Of a DNA stretch of 20,400 nt, positions 7,326 through 15,034 are shown piece by piece. The position numbers were made by a program, and so were the translations under genes. Within the stretch, counting starts at the first letter, position 1. Every line of letters begins with the position of its first letter. The stretch is from assembly GCF_910587525.1 (NCBI RefSeq), contig NZ_CAJULS010000027.1, forward strand, positions 1 to 20,400. Direction: 5' to 3'. The stretch is from an uncultured Oscillibacter sp. (lineage in GTDB: Bacteria; Bacillota; Clostridia; Oscillospirales; Oscillospiraceae). Under the pieces are notes generated by a model. That model was given only the letters and a program-made list of their open reading frames with translations, ran no database searches and had not been told where the DNA came from.

Positions 7326-8693
7326 ATGGAAAACCTGCGCCAGCCCCTGCAAAAGGGAAACATCTATACCGGCACCGTGGAGGGCTACTCCAGCGAGGGC
7401 CTGGGCATTGTCCGTCTGGACGGCGCCGTGGTCTTCGTCTCTCAGGCCGTCCGGGGTGAGACCGTGGACCTGCGGATCACAAAGGTGATGAAGTCCAGCT
7501 GCGCCGGGGAGATCGTGAAGATCCGCACCCCCTCGCCGGAGCGGGCCGCGCCGGAGTGCCCCCATTTCGGCAAATGCGGCGGCTGCGATTTCCAGCACCT
7601 GAGCTATCCGGAGGAACTCCGGGCCAAGCGCCAGCGGGTGCAGGACGCCCTGAAACGCCTGGGCGGTACCGATTTACAGGTTGAGGAGATCCTGGGCGCC
7701 AAAGACCCTGCCCATTACCGCAACAAGAGCCAATACCCCGTGGGGGCCGACGGATCCATCGGCTTCTACCGCTCCCACAGCCATCAGGTGGTGCCCATTG
7801 ACCGATGCCTGATCCAGTCGGAGGTCTCTGACCGGACCGCCAGAGCCGTGGGGGACTGGATGCGGCGGTATAAAATCTCCCCCTACGATGAGACCTGCGG
7901 CAAGGGCCTGATACGCCACATCTATGTCCGGGTCAACGCCGCGGGTGAGAGCCTCTGCTGTGTGGTGGCCAACGGAAAGCAGCTCCCCCGGGAGCCGGAG
8001 CTGGCAGCCCTCATTCAGTCCGCCGCCCCCAGGACCGTGGGCGTGGTGCTGAATACCAACACCCGCCCCGGCAATGTGATTCTGGGGGACAAATACCGCA
8101 CCATCTGGGGCCGGGACTTTTTGATGGACACCCTCTGCGGTCTGGAGTTCAAGCTGTCTGTCCCCTCCTTCTACCAGGTGAACCGGGCTCAGGCGGAAGT
8201 GCTTTACAGCAAGGTCCTGGAGTTCGCCGGCCTGACAGGCCGGGAGACGGTGCTGGACCTGTACTGCGGCACCGGCACCATTACGCTGTGTCTGGCCAAA
8301 GAGGCAAAGCGGGCCATTGGCGCGGAGATCGTGCCCCCCGCCGTGGCGGACGCCCGGGAGAACGCCGCCCGGAACGGCATCGAAAATGTGGACTTCTTCT
8401 GCGGAGACGCCGCCGCCGTGGCCGCCCGGCTGGAAGCCGAGGGTCTGAAACCGGACGTCATCACCGTGGACCCGCCCCGAAAGGGCCTCAGTCCGGAGGT
8501 CATCGCCTCCATCGCCGGCATGGGGCCGGAGCGGGTGGTGTATGTCTCCTGCGATCCCGCTACTCTGGGACGGGATGTGAAGCTTTTCGCCGGGTTCGGC
8601 TACCGGGCAGACCGTGCCTGCGCTGTGGACATGTTCCCGGCCACGCGGCATGTGGAGTCTGTGGTCCTCCTCACCCGCTCCACCACTCTGTGA
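7326..8693 (+). CDS. rlmD: 23S rRNA (uracil-C5)-methyltransferase, TrmA/RlmD (RlmCD) family
   Basis: A 455-residue S-adenosylmethionine-dependent enzyme that methylates C5 of uridine in 23S rRNA. An N-terminal TRAM RNA-binding domain spans about residues 10-68. A [4Fe-4S] site follows: CPHFGKCGGC (C78, C84, C87) and C161. The C-terminal methyltransferase fold has the SAM-binding motif VLDLYCGTGTITL (309-321), VDPPRKGL (381-388), the nucleophile C409 in YVSCDPATL and the general base E443 in RHVESVVLL. All catalytic residues are present. In Firmicutes such proteins often modify two sites (RlmCD, U747 and U1939); which it does here cannot be told from sequence. The start at 7326 has AGAGAGGA upstream. 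It leads a run of four same-strand genes and is followed after 26 bases by the first activase-related gene. Confidence 0.93.
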   Translation: MENLRQPLQKGNIYTGTVEGYSSEGLGIVRLDGAVVFVSQAVRGETVDLRITKVMKSSCAGEIVKIRTPSPERAAPECPHFGKCGGCDFQHLSYPEELRAKRQRVQDALKRLGGTDLQVEEILGAKDPAHYRNKSQYPVGADGSIGFYRSHSHQVVPIDRCLIQSEVSDRTARAVGDWMRRYKISPYDETCGKGLIRHIYVRVNAAGESLCCVVANGKQLPREPELAALIQSAAPRTVGVVLNTNTRPGNVILGDKYRTIWGRDFLMDTLCGLEFKLSVPSFYQVNRAQAEVLYSKVLEFAGLTGRETVLDLYCGTGTITLCLAKEAKRAIGAEIVPPAVADARENAARNGIENVDFFCGDAAAVAARLEAEGLKPDVITVDPPRKGLSPEVIASIAGMGPERVVYVSCDPATLGRDVKLFAGFGYRADRACAVDMFPATRHVESVVLLTRSTTL

Positions 8694-8719
8694 ACCATCC
8701 CCGAAAGGAGGTCCCCGTC

Positions 8720-9907
8720 ATGCCCGCCCGCCGCACACTGCTGATTCCCGCCCTGCTGGACGACTGGTTCCCCTTGTTGCAACATGCCTTCGCCTCCGAT
8801 GCCTGGGAGCCCGTGCTGCTGACGGAGGGCCAGAACCTTGCCGGCCTGCGGTACTTTCACAACGAGCTGTGCTACCCCGTCTTTCTGGTCGCCGGACAGG
8901 TGCTCTCCGCCCTGGCCTCCGGAAAATACGATCCCGCCCGGTGCGGCGTGCTCATGGGCCAGGCCGGGGACGAGTGCCGGGGCTCCTGCGGCATCCGCCT
9001 GACCCGGAAGGCCCTGGACAAAGCCGGATACCCGGAGGTGGCCCTGCTGAGCCTGAATGTGCGGGGCATCGACCGGGACACCGGCCTGTCCATCACGCCC
9101 GCGATGGTCCGCCGGGCTCTAGCCGCCGCCGTGTGGGGGGACACGCTGGCCATTCTCCGTAATCAGACCCGGCCCTATGAGGTCCATCCCGGCGAGGCGG
9201 AATCCCTGTGGCGGACGTGGATGAAAACCCTGGGGGACAGTCTCCGTCAAGGGAAATCCCTTACCCGCTGTCAGATCATGGCCCGCTGCCGGGAGATGAC
9301 CGCCTCCTTCCGCCGGGTGGAGACCATGCCCCGGAAGGTCCAAAAGGTGGCCGTGGTGGGAGAGCTCTACACCAAATACTGCCATCTTGGCAACTGGGAC
9401 CTGGAGAGGTATCTGGCGGCGGAGGGCTGCGAGACCGGCGTGGGCGGCATCACCTGGTACGCCCTGTACTACATGGACTCCCATGCTTTGAAAGGTCCCG
9501 TCCCCCAGCGGAAGCTCTACCGCCTTCTGAGGCAATACATGGGGGCTGTCCAGCGGGAGATGCTGGGCATTTTGAATGGGGCCGGTTACCGCACTCTGCC
9601 CCCCTTCGCCCAGATGAAGGAGCAGGCGGAGGGCCTCGCTCCCCTGAACTGCACCGTGGCGGACGGCTGGCTCATCGCCGCCGAGGCCGCCGCCTGGGCC
9701 CGGCTGGGCTGCCGGAAGATCCTCTGCGTCCAGCCCTTCGCCTGCCTGCCGGGGCATATCTTCGGCAAGGGGCAGTACGCCGCCCTCCAGCGCAAGCTCC
9801 CTGGGACCCGGCTGGTCAGCGTGGACTACGATGCCAGCACTGGTCCCGGCACTGTGGAGAGCCGCATTCGGATGCTGCTGGACGAGGAGCTGGATTCGGA
9901 TTTTTAG
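8720..9907 (+). CDS. Activase-related (DUF2229-like) 2-hydroxyacyl-CoA dehydratase family protein, copy 1
   Basis: A 395-residue cysteine-rich protein. It resembles the C-terminal, DUF2229-containing part of the large CoA dehydratase activases (YjiL-type), here without the N-terminal ASKHA ATPase domains. Seen motifs are HNELCYPVFLVAGQ (C51), GDECRGSCGIRL (C86, C90), VGELYTKYCHLGNWDLERYL (C221) and QPFACLPGHIFGKGQ (C342), which match the activase-type VGEIYVRY and CLPNHI blocks. Such proteins generally carry iron-sulfur clusters and take part in low-potential electron transfer; the substrate here is unknown. The start at 8720 has AAAGGAGGT at 8704-8712. The reading frame stays open upstream into rlmD, but that part is not coding. 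A paralogue follows directly. There is no dehydratase, CoA-transferase or ATPase activase next to it. Confidence 0.8.
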   Translation: MPARRTLLIPALLDDWFPLLQHAFASDAWEPVLLTEGQNLAGLRYFHNELCYPVFLVAGQVLSALASGKYDPARCGVLMGQAGDECRGSCGIRLTRKALDKAGYPEVALLSLNVRGIDRDTGLSITPAMVRRALAAAVWGDTLAILRNQTRPYEVHPGEAESLWRTWMKTLGDSLRQGKSLTRCQIMARCREMTASFRRVETMPRKVQKVAVVGELYTKYCHLGNWDLERYLAAEGCETGVGGITWYALYYMDSHALKGPVPQRKLYRLLRQYMGAVQREMLGILNGAGYRTLPPFAQMKEQAEGLAPLNCTVADGWLIAAEAAAWARLGCRKILCVQPFACLPGHIFGKGQYAALQRKLPGTRLVSVDYDASTGPGTVESRIRMLLDEELDSDF

Positions 9908-9944
9908 ATACTATTTGTATATTTTTCTAATAATATACTATTTG
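9908..9944. repeat. Direct repeat in an AT-rich patch between the two paralogues
   Basis: ATACTATTTG occurs at 9908-9917 and again at 9935-9944, 27 bases apart, in a markedly AT-rich spacer between two GC-rich genes. The second copy overlaps a possible -10 (TATACT, 9934-9939), though no well-spaced -35 is seen. It may be an operator, an internal promoter, or a trace of the gene duplication. Confidence 0.45.
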
Positions 9945-9964
9945 CAATCAAAGAAGGTGCTGTC

Positions 9965-11146
9965 ATGCCCCCCAAAACCCTGCTGATTCCCTCTCTCCTG
10001 GACGCCCACTGGCCTCTGCTCCAGTGGGCGTTTCAGTCCCCGGCGTGGACCCCTGTTGTACTGGAGGGAAACCGGGCAGATGTGGAGGACCTGGGCCTGA
10101 GCCGCACCCACAACGACCTGTGCTATCCCTTTGTCCTCATTACCGGGCAGGTGCTTTACGCTCTGCGCTCCGGGGAGTACGACCCGGCCCGCACCGGCGT
10201 GCTGATCTCCCAGACTGGCGACGGCTGCCGGGGCTCCTGCCTGATCCGGCTGCTGCGGCCGGTGCTGGACCGGGAGGGCTTTGCCCAGGTGCCGCTGCTG
10301 TCTTTCAACGTCCGGGGTGTGGAACGCTCCTCCGCTTTGCCGGTGTCCCTGACCATGGCCCGCCGGGCCCTGGCCGCGGCATTCTGGGGGGACGCCCTGC
10401 TGCTGATGGGCAGCGAGATCCGCCCCGCGGAGCGCCGCACCGGAAAGACGGAGGCCCTGATCCGCCGCTGGGAGGAGACCCTTTCCGGCGACCTTGCGTC
10501 AAACCGGAATCTCTCCCCCGCCGCGATCCTCCGCCGCTGCCGGGAGATGGCCCGGGATTTTCAAGCGGTGGAGACTGCGCCTGTTCCCTTACAGAACGTC
10601 GCCCTGGTGGGGGATATCTACACCAAGTACTGTTCTCTCGGCAACTGGGACCTGACGGGCTTCCTGGAGCGGCAGGGCTGCCGGGTGGGGATCAATGGCC
10701 TGACCTGGTACGCCCTGTACTATCTGGACAGCCACCTGGAGATTGGCCCCCTGCCCATGCGGCTGGGCGGCAAGCTGCTGGCGGCCCTGGGCGGGCCCAT
10801 GCAGCGCCGCTTCATCCGGATTCTGCGTGAGGCGGGGTTCACCGCCCTGCCGCCCTACCGGGAACTGAAGGCTTTGGCGCGGGAGCTGAACGGCACCCGC
10901 TGTGCCCTGGGCAGCGGCTGGCTGCTGGCGGCGGAGAGCGCCGCCTGGGTCCGGGCGGGGTACCGCAAAGTCCTCAGCGGCCTGCCCTTTCAGTGTCTGC
11001 CAGGCCACATCTACGGCCGGGGGCAGTACGCCGCCCTCCAGCGCCAGCTGCCGGGGAGCCTCATTGTGGGGGTGGATTACGACGCCTCCCTCCGGGACGC
11101 CACGGTGGATACCCGGGTACGGATGCTGCTGGACACGGAGCTGTAA
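9965..11146 (+). CDS. Activase-related (DUF2229-like) 2-hydroxyacyl-CoA dehydratase family protein, copy 2
   Basis: A 393-residue paralogue of the preceding gene, about half identical by eye and collinear over its whole length. The same blocks are present: THNDLCYPFVLITGQ (C53), GDGCRGSCLIRL (C88, C92), VGDIYTKYCSLGNWDL (C223) and PFQCLPGHIYGRGQ (C344). Eight cysteines are shared between the copies (C53, C88, C92, C192, C223, C239, C313, C344 here). Copy 1 has four more (C75, C184, C331, C336) that are missing here, so a metal site may differ. The start at 9965 has AAGAAGGTG upstream. The 57-base gap to copy 1 has no terminator. Tandem duplication with retained cysteines suggests two subunits of one complex or two specificities; neither can be decided from sequence. 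Confidence 0.8.
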   Translation: MPPKTLLIPSLLDAHWPLLQWAFQSPAWTPVVLEGNRADVEDLGLSRTHNDLCYPFVLITGQVLYALRSGEYDPARTGVLISQTGDGCRGSCLIRLLRPVLDREGFAQVPLLSFNVRGVERSSALPVSLTMARRALAAAFWGDALLLMGSEIRPAERRTGKTEALIRRWEETLSGDLASNRNLSPAAILRRCREMARDFQAVETAPVPLQNVALVGDIYTKYCSLGNWDLTGFLERQGCRVGINGLTWYALYYLDSHLEIGPLPMRLGGKLLAALGGPMQRRFIRILREAGFTALPPYRELKALARELNGTRCALGSGWLLAAESAAWVRAGYRKVLSGLPFQCLPGHIYGRGQYAALQRQLPGSLIVGVDYDASLRDATVDTRVRMLLDTEL

Positions 11147-11200
11147 AGGCGGGAACCTTTTTCTCTCTCAGCCCGTCCAAAAGAACAGGAGGTGTTTGAG

Positions 11201-11659
11201 ATGAAAAAACGATTTTTGTCCCTGGCCCTGCTGGGCCTGCTGACCCTCACCGCCTGCGGCAGTTCACCGAAGGCGGGAGACGCCTTTGAGGGTGAGGTGA
11301 ACAACTATGAGGGCGTCACTATGACCGTTGTGGAGGGCACCGCCACGCCCGGCGGCGTCACTGTGGAGGTGCTGAACACCACGGAGGCGGAGATCGACAG
11401 CGGCAACGAGCACGATTTTGGTCTCCAGATGGAGCGGGACGGCCAGTGGTACTGGCTGGAGCGCAAGGGGGAATTCGCCAACACGGCGGAGGCGTATATC
11501 TTCGCCGCAAACGAGCCCCGGGAGCTGGTCCTCACCTGGGGCGGCGATTACGGCGATTTGAAACCCGGACACTACCGGGCGGCAAAGTGGTTTTTCGAGT
11601 ACCGCGGACCTGGTGACACGGCGGACTTTCTTCTGACAGCAGAATTCACCCTGGAGTGA
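11201..11659 (+). CDS. Small lipoprotein with bacterial Ig-like domain
   Basis: A 152-residue lipoprotein. MKKRFLSLALLGLLTLTAC is a signal peptide with lipobox LTAC, lipidated at Cys19. The mature part has the layout of a bacterial Ig-like fold seen in Firmicute lipoproteins: strands around VTVEVLNTTEAEI, an aromatic segment DGQWYWLERKG, then LVLTWGGDYGDLKPGHYRAAKWF, in which the W..YG.L.PG.YR pattern is typical. Family assignment is by pattern and moderate. The ATG at 11201 follows ACAGGAGGTG at about 11185-11194; an in-frame GTG at 11192 lies inside that site and is rejected. The gene is 54 bases after the second activase-related gene with no promoter evident, so it is probably the last gene of that operon. 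Confidence 0.88.
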   Translation: MKKRFLSLALLGLLTLTACGSSPKAGDAFEGEVNNYEGVTMTVVEGTATPGGVTVEVLNTTEAEIDSGNEHDFGLQMERDGQWYWLERKGEFANTAEAYIFAANEPRELVLTWGGDYGDLKPGHYRAAKWFFEYRGPGDTADFLLTAEFTLE

Positions 11660-11671
11660 GGCAATTTACGA

Positions 11672-11708
11672 AATAAAGGGCGGCGGTTTTTGAAACCGCC
11701 GCCCTTAT
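11672..11708 (+). terminator. Strong intrinsic terminator closing the rlmD operon
   Basis: GGGCGGCGGTTT pairs perfectly with AAACCGCCGCCC over a three-base loop, with flanking A/T pairs (one bulge) and T-rich sequence after it. It begins 13 bases past the lipoprotein stop codon and separates this operon from secA. Confidence 0.9.
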
Positions 11709-11740
11709 TGTAAACTTTTTTCCTGGAAGCCGGATTTTCT

Positions 11741-11769
11741 TTGCAATCCCTTCCTATTTGTGGTATGCT
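11741..11769 (+). promoter_or_regulatory. secA promoter
   Basis: TTGCAA (11741-11746), a 17-base spacer and TATGCT (11764-11769) with TGG before the -10 (extended -10). The predicted start at about 11776 gives an 80-base secA leader. Confidence 0.8.
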
Positions 11770-11783
11770 ATCGTTGTTTTATT

Positions 11784-11852
11784 ATGAGCAATTATCTATA
11801 CAAGAGAACTCTTCCCTTTCTCAGGAAAGATGAATTGAAAGGATGTATATAA
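11784..11852 (+). CDS. Possible 22-residue leader peptide upstream of secA
   Basis: An ATG at 11784 opens a frame of 22 codons (MSNYLYKRTLPFLRKDELKG, then CI) that stops four bases before the secA ATG. Its last codons overlap the secA ribosome binding site (GAAAGGATG, 11837-11845). It has no ribosome binding site of its own and begins only about eight bases after the predicted transcription start, so it would have to be translated almost leaderless. It has no signal-peptide character and no known arrest motif. It is included because its position invites comparison with SecM-like leaders; it may be chance. Confidence 0.2.
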   Translation: MSNYLYKRTLPFLRKDELKGCI

Positions 11853-11856
11853 AACC

Positions 11857-14607
11857 ATGGGTCTTTTAAAATCAATCTTCGGCGATTACAGCTCCCGGGA
11901 GCTGAAATCCATCTACCCCATTGTGGACAAAATCGAGGCCATGGCCGATGAGTACAAAGCCATGACCGACGCCCAGCTCCAGGCCAAGACAGCCGAGTTT
12001 AAGGAGCGTCTCGTAAACGGCGAGACGCTGGACGGCATCCTTCCGGAGGCCTTTGCCGCCGTGCGGGAGGCATCCGACCGGGTGCTGGGCATGCGGCCCT
12101 ACCGGGTGCAGCTGGTGGGCGGCATCGTCCTCCACCAGGGCCGTATCGCCGAAATGAAGACCGGCGAGGGCAAGACACTGGTTGCCACCCTCCCCGCCTA
12201 TTTGAATGCCCTGACGGGACAGGGCGTTCACATCGTCACCGTCAACGACTACCTTGCAAAGCGCGACAGCGAGTGGATGGGCAAGGTTCACCGCTTCCTG
12301 GGGCTGAAAGTGGGCCTCATTGTCCACGGCCTCACCAGCAAGGAACGGCAGGAGGCCTATGCCGCCGACATCACCTACGGAACCAACAACGAGATGGGCT
12401 TCGACTATCTGCGGGACAACATGTGCATCTACTCCCAGGAGCTGGTGCAGCGGGGCCACGCCTTTGCCATCGTGGACGAGGTGGACTCCATCCTCATCGA
12501 CGAGGCACGGACGCCTCTCATCATTTCCGGCCAGGGAGAGAAGTCCACCCAGCTCTACGACATGGCGGAGATGCTGGTGGCCCGGTTCAAAAAGCAGGTG
12601 GTGGTCCAGGTGGACAACAAGGAGGAAGAGGACGAGGCTATTGACGCCGATTATGTGGTGGACGAGAAAGGCAAAACCGCCACCCTCACCGCCCGGGGCA
12701 TCGCCAAGGCGGAGGAGTTCTTCCACATCGACAACCTGTCGGACCCCTCCAACTCCACTCTGAGCCACCACATCAACCAGGCCATCCGGGCCCACGGCAC
12801 CATGAAGCGGGACGTGGACTACGTGGTCAAGGACGGCGAGGTCATCATCGTGGACGAGTTCACCGGCCGCCTGATGTTTGGCCGGCGGTACTCCAACGGC
12901 CTCCATCAGGCCATCGAGGCCAAGGAGCACGTCAGCGTCAACAGCGAGAACAAGACTCTGGCCACCATCACCTTCCAGAATTACTTCCGCCTGTACAGCA
13001 AGCTCTCCGGCATGACCGGCACCGCCATGACGGAACAGGAGGAGTTCGGCACCATCTACAACCTGGATATCGTGGAGATCCCCACCAACCGCCCCAACGC
13101 CCGCGACGATCACCACGACGTGGTGTACAAAACCGAGGCGGGCAAATTCCGGGCCGTGATCCAGCAGATCAAGGAGTGCCACGAGAAGGGCCAGCCCGTG
13201 CTGGTGGGCACTGTGTCCATCGAGAAAAACGAACTCCTCTCCAAGCTCCTGGCCAAGGAGGGCATCAAGCACAACCTCCTGAACGCCAAGAACCATGAGA
13301 AGGAGGCCGAGATCGTGGCCCAGGCGGGCAAGTTCGGCGCCGTCACCGTGGCCACCAACATGGCCGGACGCGGCACCGATATTATGCTGGGCGGCAACGC
13401 CGAGTATCTGGCCCGGGCGGACCTGGTGAAGGCCGGCTACTCTGAGGAGGTCATCGTGGACGCCACAGGCTACGCCGACACCGACAACCAGGAGATTCTG
13501 GACGCCCGTAAGCTGTTCTCCGAGAAGATGGCCCGGCACAAGGCGGAGATTGCCGACGAGGCGGACAAGGTCCGGGAGGCGGGCGGCCTCTTCATCATCG
13601 GCACCGAGCGCCACGAGTCCCGCCGGATTGACAACCAGCTGCGGGGCCGCGCCGGCCGCCAGGGCGACCCCGGCGAGACCCGGTTCTATATCTCCCTTGA
13701 GGACGACCTCATGCGCCTCTTCGGCGGTGACCGCATCACCGGCATGATGGAGCGGTTCGACATCGACGAGGATACCCCCATCGAGAATAAAATGCTCACC
13801 AAGGCCATCGAAAACGCCCAGACCACCGTGGAGTCCCGGAACTTCCAGTCCCGGAAATCCGTGCTGGAATACGACGACGTGATGAACAAGCAGCGGGAGA
13901 TCATCTACGCCCAGCGCCGCCAGGTGCTGGACGGCCTGGACATCAAGGATACGGTGCTGAACATGATGCGCACCTCCATCGGAAACCACGTCTCCCTGGC
14001 CTTTGGGGAGCGGCAGCACCTGGACGCCGCCGGGTATCAGGAGATGCTCCGGGGCCTGGAGGGCATGTACTTTGCCAAGGGTGCCGTCTCCATCCCCGGG
14101 GCAGAGATTCCCGGCAAAACCCAGGAGGACTTTGACGCAGCCTTTACCGCCGCCGCGGAGAACTTCTACGAGGCCAAGGAGGCGGAGATCACTCCCAATA
14201 TCATGCGGGAGCTGGAGCGTGTCATCATGCTCCGGGTGGTGGACGAATATTGGATGGACCACATTGACGCCATGGACGACCTCAAGCAGGGCATCCGCCT
14301 CCAGGCCTACGGCAATACCGACCCGGTCATCGCCTACAAGCAGGAGTCCCTTTCTATGTTTGAGGAGATGGTCTCCGCCATTCAGGACGAGACTGTCCGC
14401 CGCCTGTACTCCGTACGCCTCAAGAAGGACGAGGAGGTCAAGCGGGAGCGCGTGGCCAAGGGCATGGTGGAAAATGTGGGCGGCGACGGCACCAAGCCCA
14501 AGAAGCAGCCTGTAAAAGTCACCAAAATCGGCCGGAATGATCCCTGCCCCTGCGGCAGCGGGCTGAAGTGGAAGAAGTGCACTTGTCCTGAGTACCATCA
14601 GAACTGA
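11857..14607 (+). CDS. secA: Preprotein translocase ATPase subunit SecA
   Basis: A 916-residue motor ATPase that pushes preproteins through SecYEG. Walker A is MKTGEGKT (T102-T107 core) and the Walker B DEVD is at residues 207-210 in FAIVDEVDSILIDEART. The preprotein cross-linking domain, the second nucleotide domain (TNMAGRGTDIMLGGNAEY; RQGDPGETRFYISLEDDL) and the helical scaffold/wing domains (SRNFQSRKSVLEYDDVMNKQ; EYWMDHIDAMDDLKQGIRLQ) follow in normal order. The C-terminal zinc-binding SEC-C motif is DPCPCGSGLKWKKCTC, with CxC at 897/899 and C908; the usual adjacent Cys/His is replaced by Thr, with a Cys one position later (C910). Its ribosome binding site is GAAAGGATG and it has its own promoter. 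The length fits the single-SecA type. No terminator with a T tract is visible after it. Confidence 0.99.
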   Translation: MGLLKSIFGDYSSRELKSIYPIVDKIEAMADEYKAMTDAQLQAKTAEFKERLVNGETLDGILPEAFAAVREASDRVLGMRPYRVQLVGGIVLHQGRIAEMKTGEGKTLVATLPAYLNALTGQGVHIVTVNDYLAKRDSEWMGKVHRFLGLKVGLIVHGLTSKERQEAYAADITYGTNNEMGFDYLRDNMCIYSQELVQRGHAFAIVDEVDSILIDEARTPLIISGQGEKSTQLYDMAEMLVARFKKQVVVQVDNKEEEDEAIDADYVVDEKGKTATLTARGIAKAEEFFHIDNLSDPSNSTLSHHINQAIRAHGTMKRDVDYVVKDGEVIIVDEFTGRLMFGRRYSNGLHQAIEAKEHVSVNSENKTLATITFQNYFRLYSKLSGMTGTAMTEQEEFGTIYNLDIVEIPTNRPNARDDHHDVVYKTEAGKFRAVIQQIKECHEKGQPVLVGTVSIEKNELLSKLLAKEGIKHNLLNAKNHEKEAEIVAQAGKFGAVTVATNMAGRGTDIMLGGNAEYLARADLVKAGYSEEVIVDATGYADTDNQEILDARKLFSEKMARHKAEIADEADKVREAGGLFIIGTERHESRRIDNQLRGRAGRQGDPGETRFYISLEDDLMRLFGGDRITGMMERFDIDEDTPIENKMLTKAIENAQTTVESRNFQSRKSVLEYDDVMNKQREIIYAQRRQVLDGLDIKDTVLNMMRTSIGNHVSLAFGERQHLDAAGYQEMLRGLEGMYFAKGAVSIPGAEIPGKTQEDFDAAFTAAAENFYEAKEAEITPNIMRELERVIMLRVVDEYWMDHIDAMDDLKQGIRLQAYGNTDPVIAYKQESLSMFEEMVSAIQDETVRRLYSVRLKKDEEVKRERVAKGMVENVGGDGTKPKKQPVKVTKIGRNDPCPCGSGLKWKKCTCPEYHQN

Positions 14608-14689
14608 TGGATGGTGTTCCCGCCTTGCGGCGGACAGGGTTTGACCTGCCCTGACGGGCGGGGGAGATTTCAGCCATGACGATGGCCGG

Positions 14690-15005
14690 GCTATGCACCC
14701 CCCCATTTTCTTTTCTCCGCTTGTGGAGAAAAGAAAACGGGCCGTGCACGGTCCAAAAGAAAAGAGACGCTTTGGTCCTCGCGGGAGTACGCTCCATTCA
14801 TCGAAAAGACCGGCGGAAACTTGCCGCGTAAATGCAAGGACTTTCTTCTCTTCCCGCGCTTCGCGCCTAGCACGTTCCGTGTGGGATGGTGCCCCTTTCT
14901 TCTTTCGGCAGAATTGTGGGGCCTGGTCCCCTGATCAGGCTATCCCCCAACACCCCTGGCACTTCCGCCAGAACGCCTGTGGGGCCTGCATCCCTGTGCA
15001 GGCCA
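14690..15005. repeat. Hairpin-rich intergenic element, candidate interspersed repeat
   Basis: The 14608-15034 gap contains no supported gene. It holds a perfect 13-pair stem, TTTTCTTTTCTCC (14706-14718) with its complement (14725-14737), directly followed by the near-palindrome GGGCCGTGCACGGTCC (14740-14755). Further on, TGTGGGGCCTG occurs twice (14915-14925 and 14978-14988), each copy opening a hairpin: GCCTG/CAGGC at 14921-14940, and a perfect 8-pair GGCCTGCA/TGCAGGCC at 14983-15004. Such dense structure without coding is typical of short interspersed repeats in related genomes; copy number cannot be seen from one window. None of the hairpins has a T tract that would make it an ordinary terminator. 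Confidence 0.5.
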
Positions 15006-15034
15006 TTGCTCAAACAACCATGGAGGTACGATAT

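Noticed and set aside
7674..8651. 325-codon minus-strand frame opposite the rRNA methyltransferase
   Set aside because: Antisense shadow with biased composition and no start signals.
8288..8719. Long N-terminal extension of activase-related copy 1
   Set aside because: The frame stays open into rlmD, but the paralogue and the strong ribosome binding site both place the start at 8720; the extension is an R/G/P-rich shadow.
14595..14663. Three short stems just after the secA stop (CCATCA/TGATGG, CCGCC/GGCGG, GCCC/GGGC)
   Set aside because: None is followed by a T tract, so they are not called as a terminator.
11872..14706. 944-codon open frame on the minus strand opposite secA
   Set aside because: Same cause: secA's GC-biased third positions keep the opposite frame open. 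The product is an H/V/L/G-rich mirror with no domain.
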